Shown here one piece after another: positions 9,035 through 17,018 of a stretch of 64,000 bases of DNA (position 1 is its first letter; each line of letters opens with the position of its first letter). The stretch spans positions 2,766,501-2,830,500 of the forward strand of contig NZ_CP009122.1 in assembly GCF_000803645.1 (NCBI RefSeq). The letters run 5' to 3'. The stretch is from Sphingopyxis fribergensis (lineage in GTDB: Bacteria > Pseudomonadota > Alphaproteobacteria > Sphingomonadales > Sphingomonadaceae). The notes under the pieces are model-generated. The model made no database searches, was not told the DNA's origin, and saw only the letters and a list, made by a program, of their open reading frames with translations. Both the position numbers and the translations under genes were made by a program.

Positions 9035-9591
9035 GCGGGATGCCGGACAGAGCTATCTCTCGACAGCGAACGAATGAATGTCGTTATGTACGGTAAATTT
9101 TGAGCGAGCCCCATGCCACTGAAACGCCCCGGTGCGCAAAAGGCTTCCCGAAGGCAGCAAGAAAGACGCCAAGCGTCGCAAAGCGAAGGACGTCCACGAA
9201 AGGGCATGATGTGAGACTGCACCTTTATCGCAGTTCCTGTCACGAAGAGATTCCAGAATAACGCCAGGTCACCATCGGCCGTGACCCTTGCGGATGAGGA
9301 TCCCTTCGTCTCGTGCCTCAGACGGCAGTCGAAATACGAAACGGCCGATTGGCTACCGTCCGCATTCGGGCGGACAGCATCATTTTACCCAATTTGTGCG
9401 GTCGAGGTGACAAGGACATCTTCTCGATTGCCAAGCATCTCGGTGCGGACCTGGCCTTGACCCTTTGAGATAAGGATCGGGATCTGCCCGAAGGGTCATA
9501 TTGGCAGTTCGCGGGATTGAACGCATGTCCCCCTCATCCTCGTCGATCGACTTCCCCCCGCAGATCATGAGGCAATTGAAAGGACTGTTCG
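9035..9591. other. Long non-coding stretch before the fasciclin gene
   Basis: About 560 bases hold no convincing gene. A 33-codon frame from 9114 is very basic and has no ribosome site. I see no transposase, RNA gene or recognisable remnant, and I could not place a confident sigma-factor promoter. Confidence 0.4.
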
Positions 9592-10146
9592 ATGAAGCTC
9601 TCGCTGATCACCTTCCCGCTCGCAGCCGCTGCCCTGATCGCCAGCGGCAGCGCCGCACTCGCCCAGAACCCGATGGTCGGCGGCGCCGCGATGTATGAAA
9701 CCAAGAATATCGTCGAGAATGCCGCAACGTCTGCCGACCATACGACCCTTGTTGCCGCGGTGAAGGCTGCCGGGTTGGTCGACACGCTCGCTTCGCCCGG
9801 ACCTTTCACGGTCTTCGCCCCCACCAACGCGGCCTTTGCAAAGCTGCCCGCTGGAACGGTCGAGACGTTGCTCAAGCCGGAAAACAAGGGCACCCTCACC
9901 GCCGTGCTGACCTATCACGTCGTTCCCGGCCGACTGACCGCCGCCGACCTCGCGGCGCAAGCCAAGGCGAATGGCGGCAAGGCGGTCCTCACCACCGTGC
10001 AAGGCGCCAAACTCACTATTTGGCAGAAAAACGGTGATTACTACGTGACCGATGCCAAGGGCGGGGTAGCAAAGATCGGGCCCGCCGACGTTCTGCAATC
10101 GAACGGCGTCATCCACGTTATCGACGGCGTGCTCCTGCCTTCGTAA
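9592..10146 (+). CDS. Exported fasciclin (FAS1) domain protein
   Basis: A 184-residue protein with a signal peptide (about 1-24, ending ALAQ) and one FAS1 domain spanning most of the rest. The two conserved FAS1 blocks are clear: FTVFAPTNAAFAKLP and the C-terminal NGVIHVIDGVLLP, with a YHVVPG element between them. FAS1 proteins are cell-surface or periplasmic adhesion and matrix proteins. In sphingomonads they are often stress-induced small single-domain proteins. An AAAGGA ribosome site precedes the ATG. A hairpin follows the stop, so it is likely transcribed alone. Confidence 0.92.
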   Translation: MKLSLITFPLAAAALIASGSAALAQNPMVGGAAMYETKNIVENAATSADHTTLVAAVKAAGLVDTLASPGPFTVFAPTNAAFAKLPAGTVETLLKPENKGTLTAVLTYHVVPGRLTAADLAAQAKANGGKAVLTTVQGAKLTIWQKNGDYYVTDAKGGVAKIGPADVLQSNGVIHVIDGVLLPS

Positions 10147-10161
10147 TGAGAATGATGGGCT

Positions 10162-10180
10162 CGCCGGGACTGTCCCGGCG
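10162..10180 (+). terminator. Hairpin downstream of the fasciclin gene
   Basis: CGCCGGGAC and GTCCCGGCG are exact reverse complements separated by one base (in practice a 3-base loop), 15 bases after the fasciclin stop. Only a weak T-rich stretch (ATATTT) follows. Confidence 0.45.
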
Positions 10181-10193
10181 GGTCCATATTTCG

Positions 10194-10277
10194 GGCGCCC
10201 GATGTCGCCAGCATCTCGGCGAGTGCCGCGCCGATGCCTCCGCTCGCGCCCAACACGCAAGCTCGCCGGTCCGTCAC
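10194..10277 (-). pseudogene. N-terminal stub of a short-chain dehydrogenase
   Basis: On the minus strand a frame beginning GTG reads VTDRR then ACVLGASGGIGAALAEML, the Rossmann nucleotide-binding start of a classical SDR (GxxxGxG pattern), and stops resembling any SDR after about 28 residues (SGARNMDPPG). The rest of the gene is gone. SDRs of the 'C-factor' type are often found with photolyase and renalase-like genes, so this may be a leftover of the neighbouring light-response locus. That link is inference. Confidence 0.45.
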
Positions 10278-10388
10278 GCCATCCGCCTCGCCATCCTGCA
10301 GTCGCCGCCAGTGCGCTGCCACGACGCGACGAACCGGCGATAGATGGACTAAGGAGCAGATGGTGCGATTCGACCCGCCAGTGGCGCG

Positions 10389-10976
10389 TCAGAAGCCGGC
10401 CTCCACCGCGAGACGAATGGCGTCTGCTGTCGTCTCGACCCCGAGTGAGCGCAGCAGCGCGGCGCGGTGCATCTTGACGGTCCGCTCGGACAGACCGAGT
10501 TCGAAGCTGATCTGCTTGTTGAGATGGCCCCGGGCCATCAGAATCAGGACCTCGCGCTGCCGCGGAGAAAGGCGCTCGACAGCCTGGAGCGCGAGGGCTC
10601 TGCGCTCTGTCAGGCGTACCGCGTCATCGCCCACTTCCATTTGCGAACCCAGAAAATATTCGAGCTCGCCGTCGCTCCCGAAGATCGGCGCAACGAGCAC
10701 CGCATTGCGGAACGGCGATCCATCCTTCTTGTAATTCAGAATCTCGACGAGCACGGGACGTCGGTCGCGGATCGAGGCGCGCAGCATTTCGCTAAGTTCG
10801 GGTTCGGTGTCCGGGCCCGTCAGGAAACGGCAATTGTGGCCGATGATCTCGGCCGCGCCGTAGCCGGTCAGGGCTACAAAAGCATCATTGCATTCGACGA
10901 TTGGATTGTCGGGGAGCTGCGGGTTGCTGATCACGGCCGCGATCGGGCTGGTTGCGATCATCGCCTTGAGGGACAT
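10389..10976 (-). CDS. LOV-HTH (EL222-type) blue-light-responsive transcription factor
   Basis: A 195-residue regulator with a LOV (PAS) domain at about 8-120 and a LuxR-type helix-turn-helix at about 133-195. The LOV signature GHNCRFLTG holds the adduct-forming Cys49, followed by VLVEILNYKKDG and PFRNAVLVAPI for FMN binding. The DNA-binding part reads LSPRQREVLILMARG and LGLSERTVKMHRA. Over the LOV core it is strikingly like EL222 of Erythrobacter litoralis as I remember it. In EL222, light frees the HTH to dimerise on DNA. The ATG at 10976 is chosen because the EL222 PAS core begins just after it; ATG at 11012 would add 12 residues. It is divergent from the renalase-like operon, with a 20-bp dyad in between. 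Confidence 0.9.
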   Translation of the reverse strand: MSLKAMIATSPIAAVISNPQLPDNPIVECNDAFVALTGYGAAEIIGHNCRFLTGPDTEPELSEMLRASIRDRRPVLVEILNYKKDGSPFRNAVLVAPIFGSDGELEYFLGSQMEVGDDAVRLTERRALALQAVERLSPRQREVLILMARGHLNKQISFELGLSERTVKMHRAALLRSLGVETTADAIRLAVEAGF

Positions 10977-11008
10977 GCTGAAAACGAACCTTGCACTGAG
11001 CGGGAACC

Positions 11009-11028
11009 ACATGCCCCAAGGGACATGT
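11009..11028. promoter_or_regulatory. 20-bp imperfect palindrome, candidate operator of the LOV-HTH protein
   Basis: Half-sites ACATG-N-CCC and GGG-N-CATGT flank a central AA. Sixteen of twenty positions are symmetric. It sits 33 bases before the LOV-HTH start and 80 bases before the divergent 68-residue gene, where a dimeric HTH regulator would control both. Binding is inference. Confidence 0.45.
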
Positions 11029-11108
11029 TGCGCCATACGCACGCGCTCATGCAAGTCCCATCCTGCAAGAGCGACGCTTGCGCGCATTCGCCCAAAGAGG
11101 TTCTGTCG

Positions 11109-11315
11109 ATGAATTTTGTTCCCCATAACCGTTTCGCCTCCGGCGAATATCCGGGCGAACGGGTGCCGGCCCCCCTCATCGAGGCGCGGCATGGCTGCAT
11201 GACGGGGCGCGGTGTGCGAACCAAGAGCGTGCACATGCCGACGAGCCGGTTGCTCGGCTGTTTTCTCGACGATCCGGGCAGCCGCCGCGAACTGCTCGCG
11301 CTGATGGGTTACTGA
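11109..11315 (+). CDS. Small conserved-looking protein, first gene of the LOV-adjacent operon
   Basis: A 68-residue protein whose TGA overlaps the ATG of the renalase-like gene by one base (TGATG), strong evidence that it is translated. An AGAGG element lies upstream. It contains AARHG-type basic segments (EARHGCMTGRG) and ends SRRELLALMGY, with two cysteines and no membrane segment. I do not recognise a family. Its position, directly divergent from the LOV-HTH regulator and coupled to an FAD enzyme, suggests a light- or oxidative-stress-related role. That is inferred from context only. Confidence 0.6.
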   Translation: MNFVPHNRFASGEYPGERVPAPLIEARHGCMTGRGVRTKSVHMPTSRLLGCFLDDPGSRRELLALMGY

Positions 11316-12247
11316 TGCAGATCGCGATCGTCGGCGCCGGGATCGCGGGCCTCGCTTGCGCCGAGTGGTTGCGCGACGCCCACCACAGCACCACGCTTTT
11401 CGACAAGGCCCGCGGCGCAGGCGGACGGATGTCGACGCGCCGTACGACGACGCCGCGCGGCGATATCGCATTCGATCATGGTGCGACGCATTTCACCGCG
11501 CGCTCGCGCGAATTCCGCTCGCTCGTCGATCAGTGGCACATGCAGGGGCTGGCTGCGCCCTGGCCGGTAGCCGGCGCACACGCTTGGGTCGGCACACCGT
11601 CGATGAATGCGCCGCTCAAGGCGCAGGCCGACACGCATGATGTCCGGTGGTCGTCGCCAGTCACCGCGCTGACCCGCGACGGACCAAACTGGTGGGTGCA
11701 TATCGAGGCGGAACGACATGGACCCTATGACGCGATCGTGGTCGCCATACCCTCCGAACAGGCAGCGCCGCTGCTGTCGCTCCATGATTTCGACATGGCA
11801 CGCGCCGCAATGTCGGTCCGGTCGCATCCCAGCTGGACCGCGATGTATCTGTTCGCAAAGCCGATCGAGATATTCCCCGATTTCATTCGCGGTGTGGGAC
11901 CGATCACCTATGCGGTCCGCAACAGCGCGAAGCCCGCGCGCGCTCCCGGCGAAACATGGGTAGTCCAGGCCGATTGGGCGTGGTCGGAGAAGCATCTGAC
12001 GCGCGATCCGGCGCTTGTATGCGATCTCCTTCTCAGCGCGCTCGGCGAGGCCGGCGGAACGGCGATGCCCGAGCCGCTGCATGCCGACGCGCATCGCTGG
12101 CTCTTCAGCCAGCCCTCCGGCCGCGACCCCGCCTTGTTGTGGAACAGGGACATCCGGCTTGGCGCGTGCGGCGACTGGCTTTCGCATGGCTTCGTCGAAT
12201 ATGCATGGCAGAGCGGGAACGCGCTGGGACAGGCAATCGTCGGCTGA
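11315..12247 (+). CDS. Renalase-like FAD-dependent amine oxidase/oxidoreductase
   Basis: A 310-residue flavoprotein. The N-terminus is a Rossmann FAD-binding fold (IAIVGAGIAGLACAEWL, then a KARGAGGRMSTRR loop that is the hallmark of the renalase/bacterial NAD(P)-binding protein family). The C-terminus closes with IRLGACGDWLSHGFVEYAWQSG, the second FAD-contacting element. Bacterial renalase-like enzymes oxidise isomeric dihydro-NAD(P) forms in the known cases. In many bacteria they lie near photolyase genes. Here the gene is coupled to a 68-residue protein and divergent from the LOV regulator, so blue-light induction is a reasonable expectation. No photolyase is present in the window. Confidence 0.82.
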   Translation: MQIAIVGAGIAGLACAEWLRDAHHSTTLFDKARGAGGRMSTRRTTTPRGDIAFDHGATHFTARSREFRSLVDQWHMQGLAAPWPVAGAHAWVGTPSMNAPLKAQADTHDVRWSSPVTALTRDGPNWWVHIEAERHGPYDAIVVAIPSEQAAPLLSLHDFDMARAAMSVRSHPSWTAMYLFAKPIEIFPDFIRGVGPITYAVRNSAKPARAPGETWVVQADWAWSEKHLTRDPALVCDLLLSALGEAGGTAMPEPLHADAHRWLFSQPSGRDPALLWNRDIRLGACGDWLSHGFVEYAWQSGNALGQAIVG

Positions 12248-12294
12248 GGTCGGACGCCTGCGCCCTCGCCCCAAAGGACAGGTGAAGGCGTTCC

Positions 12295-12610
12295 GGCGTC
12301 GCTTCCACGCTCGCGCAGGCGACATCTACGACAAGGGGGTGATCGAGGAGGATTTCGCGCTTTATTTTCATCATCCGAGCACAAGCGACGCCTCGCTTGT
12401 TCGCTCGGGCACAGCAGCTTCTATGCCTTGGTACCGGTGCCGCATCTGGGCGATGCGCCGCTCGACTGGGCCATCGAGGGTCGACGTCTTGCAAAGCGGA
12501 TCATCGCCGAAATCGAAAAGCGGCTGCTCCCGGACTTCGGGGCGAGGATCGCCGCCGAATCCCCCCTCCCCTCAGCGTTTGGAGTCGCGAATCGGGCGCT
12601 TACGGTCTGA
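12295..12610 (+). pseudogene. crtI: Remnant of a CrtI-type phytoene desaturase
   Basis: One frame gives KGVIEEDFALYFHHPS, then homology continues one frame over as FYALVPVPHLGDAPLDW and RRLAKRIIAEIEKRLLPDF. These are adjacent segments from the middle of CrtI carotenoid desaturases (the family reads roughly 'ED.SLYLH.PT..DPSLAP.G...FY.L.PVPHLG'). The shift falls at TCGGGCACAGC near 12411, where one C appears lost. The N-terminal FAD motif and the C-terminal portion are absent. It sits directly behind the light-response operon, which fits a former carotenoid gene, but it is certainly not functional. Confidence 0.65.
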
Positions 12611-12650
12611 CAGTTTTCAGGGTTTGAACCGTGAAACCTTACGTGCCGAT

Positions 12651-12775
12651 CGCATCCGCGTTGCCTTGTCCATTGTCACGTCGGACCTACTTCTTCCCGG
12701 CGAGGGCACCCTGAATGCTGACGGCGTTTTTCTGGCCGGCCACCCCAATCCCACTACCTTCCGCTGTACTTCAGC
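12651..12775 (+). pseudogene. Possible second receiver-domain remnant
   Basis: The frame reads IVTSDLLLPGEGTLNADG then VFLAGHPNP, resembling the TSG...LP.DGVFLAKPY end of small receiver domains with the KP pair changed to GH. Similarity is short and weak, with no upstream half. It could be chance. Confidence 0.28.
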
Positions 12776-12998
12776 GTCTTCCTGCCTGCACTGTAAGCAC
12801 CGCAATTCGCCCGCCGGTCGATTGGCGAAGCAGCCATTTCCGGCGCCACGCGTAGAGCAGCCAAGGGCTTTCTTGTAACGGAGACATCGTCATCGAGCTT
12901 CTAGGCGCCGAACAGCGGCGGATCCGGCAGGATCTGTCGAGCTCGGGCGCCGCACGCATTTCGCCAGCCTGATTCAAGATCGACCCAGAGGAGAATAT

Positions 12999-13370
12999 AT
13001 GGCCGAAGTTGACGAACCGACCCAGCTGCTGTGCCAGTCGAATAAGGTCGACGCGATGGCGGTCAAGACCCGCGACGGCGACAAGCTGGGCCATATCCAT
13101 GCCTTCATGATCAACAAACGAAGTGGGCAGGCGGCCTATGCGATCCTCACCATCGGCGGATTTCTCGGTATGGGGAAAGCCTATTATCCACTTCCCTTCC
13201 AACTCCTGGCATTCGAGGCCACGAGCGATTCCTATGTCGTCACGATTGATCGCCGCGTGCTCGAAGGAGGACCGAGCTGGGCCGCGAATGCACCGATGTT
13301 CGACCAATCCTATGCCGACCGCGTCGCGAGCTATTATGAGGTGGCTAGGGAAGATCTGACGCTCGGGTGA
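12999..13370 (+). CDS. PRC-barrel domain protein
   Basis: A 123-residue cytoplasmic protein with a PRC-barrel-like N-terminal half (AMAVKTRDGDKLGHIHAFMI, then AYAILTIGGFLGMGKAYYPLP) and a C-terminal tail with YADRVASYYE. PRC-barrel proteins of this size are common stress-associated proteins in alphaproteobacteria. The fold is shared with RimM and photosynthetic reaction-centre H subunits, but no partner is evident here. The ATG has a strong AGAGGAGA site. Function is unknown beyond the domain. Confidence 0.8.
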   Translation: MAEVDEPTQLLCQSNKVDAMAVKTRDGDKLGHIHAFMINKRSGQAAYAILTIGGFLGMGKAYYPLPFQLLAFEATSDSYVVTIDRRVLEGGPSWAANAPMFDQSYADRVASYYEVAREDLTLG

Positions 13371-13563
13371 CCTCGCTTTTGTGATCGAACGACGTCAAAA
13401 GATCGCCCCTTCAAACAGCCTGACAGGCTTGCCACAACTTTTAGGCGAGGCCTCGCAGCACATATGTAGGCCGGTTCCCGGCTGGGGGCTCTCGGCACGG
13501 GAGCGCCAAAAGCGGTCTTTCATTAATCCGACTTTCGCGGATGTACCAGCTTGCACCGCTTGG

Positions 13564-13821
13564 CTACCTGGGCTGCATGACAACCGCGAACAGCCGGTCA
13601 AGGTTTGACTGGAGGTCCTGCACATCCGGGTTCTCGGCATATTTGGGCAGCCCGAGCGGCAAGCTCATGCTCTCGTACATGGCCGAGGCCTCGGCATCGC
13701 TTAGGAGGCCGCGTTTGCGCAGGATGTTGGCAAGGCTGACAATCCCATTGATCGCCGAAACGTCCGACGCCTCATGAGCCTCAATGAGGTTCATTGCGCC
13801 AAGGACCGGAATATCATCCAT
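13564..13821 (-). CDS. Hypothetical 85-residue protein
   Basis: The protein starts MDDIPVLGAMNLIEAHEA and is predicted mostly helical (SVSAINGIVSLANILRKRGLL... type amphipathic stretches), with no cysteines, signal peptide or membrane segment. A GGGATAGAAAG stretch precedes the ATG. Its composition is that of a real protein, not a GC-rich shadow frame. I do not recognise the family. Confidence 0.55.
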   Translation of the reverse strand: MDDIPVLGAMNLIEAHEASDVSAINGIVSLANILRKRGLLSDAEASAMYESMSLPLGLPKYAENPDVQDLQSNLDRLFAVVMQPR

Positions 13822-13961
13822 TTTGAATCTTTCTATCCCTGGCTCTCGACACGAAAGCGCGGTTAACCGGCTTGGGCAGGCAGGTCGGAAGCAATGAAGA
13901 GCCCTCCGTCATGCTCCAGCGACGATCGGAGACATTTGCCGAAGTCACGGCAGGAGGGCGT

Positions 13962-14324
13962 TCAGGATCTTCCCTTGCGTGCTTTGCGAGCCGCGTATCG
14001 CGCATCGCGTGCCGATTTCAGTTCGGCTTCATCAAGGACGCGCGGCGGTGCTGCAGGTGAAATGTCCGCCGCCAGACGAGCCTCTTCGCGCTTGGCCAGT
14101 TGCTCGGATTCCTTGGTCGCCTGAGCGGCCTTCTTCGCCTCTTGAGTAGCGGCGCGTTTGATTCGCTTCGCTTCATCCTTGGCCGCCCGATCCGCGATGC
14201 GGCGATCTCGTTCAGCGGGATCGACAGGGGCCCTGCTGTTCATCTGCGTAAGCGCCTTGTTTTTGGCACTTTGCGCGACGGCCAGGCGGTCCTGAAAACT
14301 CGGCTCTTTGTAACCTTGCATCAT
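13962..14324 (-). CDS. DUF6481-type lysine/alanine-rich small protein
   Basis: About 120 residues beginning MMQGYKEPSFQDRLAVAQSA and continuing with long charged helices (DRRIADRAAKDEAKR, then EQLAKREEARLAADI), the layout I associate with DUF6481 proteins of sphingomonads. It is almost all predicted alpha-helix or coiled coil, basic overall, ending ARKARKGRS, so it may bind nucleic acid or ribosomes. The start is placed at the MM pair (14324/14321) because AAAAGGT lies 5-8 bases upstream and the family starts there. The longer upstream start lacks a ribosome site. It lies near IF-1 and a cold-shock gene. Confidence 0.68.
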   Translation of the reverse strand: MMQGYKEPSFQDRLAVAQSAKNKALTQMNSRAPVDPAERDRRIADRAAKDEAKRIKRAATQEAKKAAQATKESEQLAKREEARLAADISPAAPPRVLDEAELKSARDARYAARKARKGRS

Positions 14325-14537
14325 ATGTACCTTTTCGTTCGCAGTCGCATTCAATCGACCATTGCGGCGACGAGAAGGCGAAGGTCTTCCGTAGCCAGAT
14401 GGCCATGGCCATGTTGGTCCACAGAGGTTCGACGGTCCGAGTGGTCGTCGGTGAAAATTTCGGTCGTGGGGGAGCTATAGCCACCCCCGTTTGAATTATG
14501 CATATTGTCCTCGATCGGCGGCCTTGGCCGCGCTGAT

Positions 14538-14804
14538 TTATTTTCTGAAATTGTTGCGCCGTTTCGCCAGGCCAGTGTGGTTGGCATCGCGCTCACGAAA
14601 TACGATCCGACCCTTGGTAAGATCGTAGGGGGTCATTTCGAGATGCACCCTGTCACCCACGACCGAGCGGATGCGAAATTTTCGCATCTTGCCGGCCGTA
14701 TAAGCGATAATCTTGTGTGCGTTGTCGAGCCGGACGACGAAGAGTCCATCGGGGAGGATTTCCCCGATGAAGCCTTCGATCGTCAGCAGGTCTTCTTTCG
14801 CCAA
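14538..14804 (-). CDS. infA: Translation initiation factor IF-1 (variant copy)
   Basis: An S1-fold (OB) protein that binds the ribosomal A site during initiation. The conserved IF-1 core is present: [19 protein letters not shown], then [15 protein letters not shown], and [20 protein letters not shown] at 14804 is preferred because it gives the usual N-terminus (MAKEDLL...) with GGA about ten bases upstream. An ATG at 14846 would add 14 atypical residues. The sequence is more divergent than a standard alphaproteobacterial IF-1 and it lies among small stress genes, so it is probably a second, accessory copy. Confidence 0.88.
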   Translation of the reverse strand: MAKEDLLTIEGFIGEILPDGLFVVRLDNAHKIIAYTAGKMRKFRIRSVVGDRVHLEMTPYDLTKGRIVFRERDANHTGLAKRRNNFRK

Positions 14805-15070
14805 AGGCTTGAATTCCGATAAGCATAGCTGGCGTCCGCCGGTCATGCGTTGAGCGTGCCGAGGCGGGCAAGGCAATGCAGATCTTCAATTCGAAAGGGG
14901 GATTGCTCCCGCGCCCGACGGCATCGAGACGATGGACCGAGACATCTCATAGGTCGTTGCGGCGCCACCAGAGGGCGGTTCGCCTCAACGAAATGAGGAC
15001 AGGCCGGCGCATCGCCGATTTTCTGCGATCACAGCCACATGCGGGCGACATTTCTGAGGCCCATATAAAT

Positions 15071-15099
15071 GGCGGCGGGCGCTGATGCTGCCCGCCGCC
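15071..15099 (-). terminator. Terminator hairpin after the cold-shock gene
   Basis: GGCGGCGGGC pairs perfectly (10 bp) with GCCCGCCGCC around a 9-base loop, seven bases past the cold-shock stop in the minus direction, followed by ATTTATAT. Confidence 0.6.
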
Positions 15100-15105
15100 A
15101 GAAGA

Positions 15106-15312
15106 TCATGCAGCCTGGAGGTTCACTGCAGAGGTCTTGCCTCGCTGATCGGTCTCCAGTTCGTACGATACGCTCTGATCTTTTTGAAGTGTGCTCATGC
15201 CGGCACGTTCGACGGCCGAGATATGCACAAAGGCATCCTGGCCGCCGTCGTTCGGCGCAATAAAGCCATAGCCCTTGTCGGCGTTAAAAAACTTCACGGT
15301 TCCGGTAGTCAT
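15106..15312 (-). CDS. csp: Cold-shock protein (CspA family)
   Basis: A 68-residue single cold-shock domain. The RNA-binding motifs are KGYGFIAP (RNP1) and DAFVHIS (RNP2), after the usual start MTTGTVKFFNADKG. It should act as an RNA chaperone in the cytoplasm. The ATG at 15312 follows AAAGGAT. A long leader with hairpin-forming sequence lies between it and the next features, as is common for csp messages that are regulated through their 5' end. A terminator hairpin follows. Confidence 0.96.
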   Translation of the reverse strand: MTTGTVKFFNADKGYGFIAPNDGGQDAFVHISAVERAGMSTLQKDQSVSYELETDQRGKTSAVNLQAA

Positions 15313-15927
15313 ATGGGTATCCTTTATCCCAAATATGACGGGCATACGCCAACAGCGACGCATCCCGGCTTCAATAGTGCTAGAAAGGGATAAAGGGATG
15401 GCATTAAGCTGCCGATTATCCGTCGCATGCGACGTAAGCATCACCCTAATATCAGTTAAATCGAAAATTGAAAGATAATTCTGTTCTTTGACGAAATGCC
15501 GATATGAATATTTTCACGCACGGATGAAACTCCACCGCGGATCAACAAGATAATTTAGGCGGCTTTGGCGAACGCAAGGCTATCGTCAGGGGCGCGCCAC
15601 GCCGCTTTGCGAGATTACCGACACCTATTTGCGGGGCGGTTCCGTTCATCGCGCGTTAGAGCCGGCCAACGGCCAAGATGCCCGAGGCGCCCTACCGGGC
15701 GCGACATTATTTCCGATGCTTGCGGCGCCGCTTTTCAACGCGCCGACACCTTGGCCAGCCAAATGCCAACGAAGGTGCAAGGAGGTTAGCGGTTCATCAT
15801 ATCGATGCGGGCGACCGTCCGGGTGCGCGCGTCGATCCGGGCCGATCTGCCGTTTTAGACCGTCTGGCTTTGGATGCGGATCGGATATAGCGGATTTTCC
15901 CTCTCATCTCTCCAGCAGGTCGATTCT
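15313..15927. other. 615-base gene-poor stretch
   Basis: The left part (to about 15520) is comparatively AT-rich and probably holds the promoter and leader of the cold-shock gene. The right part is GC-rich with several overlapping arginine-rich frames that look like shadows. No recognisable gene, remnant or RNA was found. Confidence 0.4.
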
Positions 15928-16854
15928 ATGCCATCACAGAGCGGCAAGCGCATCCTTCTACTTCATAATGCGAAGGCGCGGCAGGGCGATGGCGCGTTGG
16001 AGCCGGTGTGCAATCAACTCAATGCCGGCGGTTTTATCGTCACCGTCGAACCCTTCGACAATCTTCCCGAAATTGCGCGCGACATCACGCGCCTTCACCA
16101 GTCGTCGGACGCGATTGTGGTTTGCGGCGGGGATGGGTCAATATCGTCTTCAGCGCCGGCGGTTATCGAGAGCGGCCTGCCGCTCGGCATCATTCCGGCC
16201 GGCACCGCCAACGATCTCGCACGGACGCTTTCGATCCCTCTCGATTTCGCCGCGGCCGCCGACGTCATAGTTGCCGGCCACAAACGGCAGATCGATATCG
16301 GCATGGTGAATGGCCACGCCTTCTTCAATGTCGCGAGCATCGGTCTCAGCAGCGCGTTGGCGCAGCAACTGGACCCCGGAATCAAGAAGCGTTTCGGAAG
16401 ACTCGGCTATGCCGTTGCCGCGCTCCGCATCATGGCAGGTGCCCGACGCTTCCGCGCGAGGATCGTAGAGAAGGGAAGCGGCACGAGCGTCAGAACCTAC
16501 CAGATCGCAATCGGGAACGGTCGCCTATATGGCGGGGGAAACGTCGTCGAAGAAACGGCTGCTATCGATGACGGCGCACTCGATCTCTACAGCCTGGAAA
16601 TGCGGAACCTCTGGAAATCGGCCCTGATGGTCCGTGCCTTTCGGAGCGGCACCCACGGGGCCTGGAAGGAAGTGCGGACGGCGCGGTGCGTGGAGTTCGA
16701 CATCGAAACACGGCGTCCGATGCCGATCAACACCGATGGCGAGATCGTGACCGCAACGCCGGCACGTTTCAGCGTTTTGCCTGGAGCCGTCACGGTTTTC
16801 GTACCGCTTGAGGCCGGCGCCGTTCATCGGTCCGTACGCCTCTACCATAGCTGA
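15928..16854 (+). CDS. Diacylglycerol-kinase-family lipid kinase (YegS/BmrU type)
   Basis: A 308-residue soluble kinase that phosphorylates a diacylglycerol- or sphingoid-type lipid using ATP. The catalytic domain shows VVCGGDGSISSS (usual GGDGT loop with Ser for Thr) and LGIIPAGTANDLART. The second beta-sandwich domain shows QIAIGNGRLYGGG and INTDGEIVTATP. Sphingomonads use glycosphingolipids in place of LPS, so a sphingolipid substrate is conceivable but not shown. The ATG at 15928 matches the family N-terminus (GKRILLLHNAKA). It is monocistronic. Confidence 0.88.
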   Translation: MPSQSGKRILLLHNAKARQGDGALEPVCNQLNAGGFIVTVEPFDNLPEIARDITRLHQSSDAIVVCGGDGSISSSAPAVIESGLPLGIIPAGTANDLARTLSIPLDFAAAADVIVAGHKRQIDIGMVNGHAFFNVASIGLSSALAQQLDPGIKKRFGRLGYAVAALRIMAGARRFRARIVEKGSGTSVRTYQIAIGNGRLYGGGNVVEETAAIDDGALDLYSLEMRNLWKSALMVRAFRSGTHGAWKEVRTARCVEFDIETRRPMPINTDGEIVTATPARFSVLPGAVTVFVPLEAGAVHRSVRLYHS

Positions 16855-17018
16855 GATACCGCATAGGCTTTCAACCCCGAAGTGGCTGTCACCGCTTCGG
16901 CGAGCGTCTTTATCCGCGGCGACCTGAATCACGACAGGGCGCGAGTGCCGATCATCAACCAACGCCCCTAACTTAAAGATCGATTGCCTGGAAGACGAGG
17001 TAGAGCGTTTGTTTTCGC

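Noticed and set aside
9114..9215. A 33-codon very basic frame (MPLKRPGAQK...)
   Set aside because: No ribosome site and too short to distinguish from chance.
15565..15900. Several overlapping plus-strand frames before the lipid kinase gene
   Set aside because: All are Arg/Pro-rich with no family resemblance; the true kinase start is the ATG at 15928.
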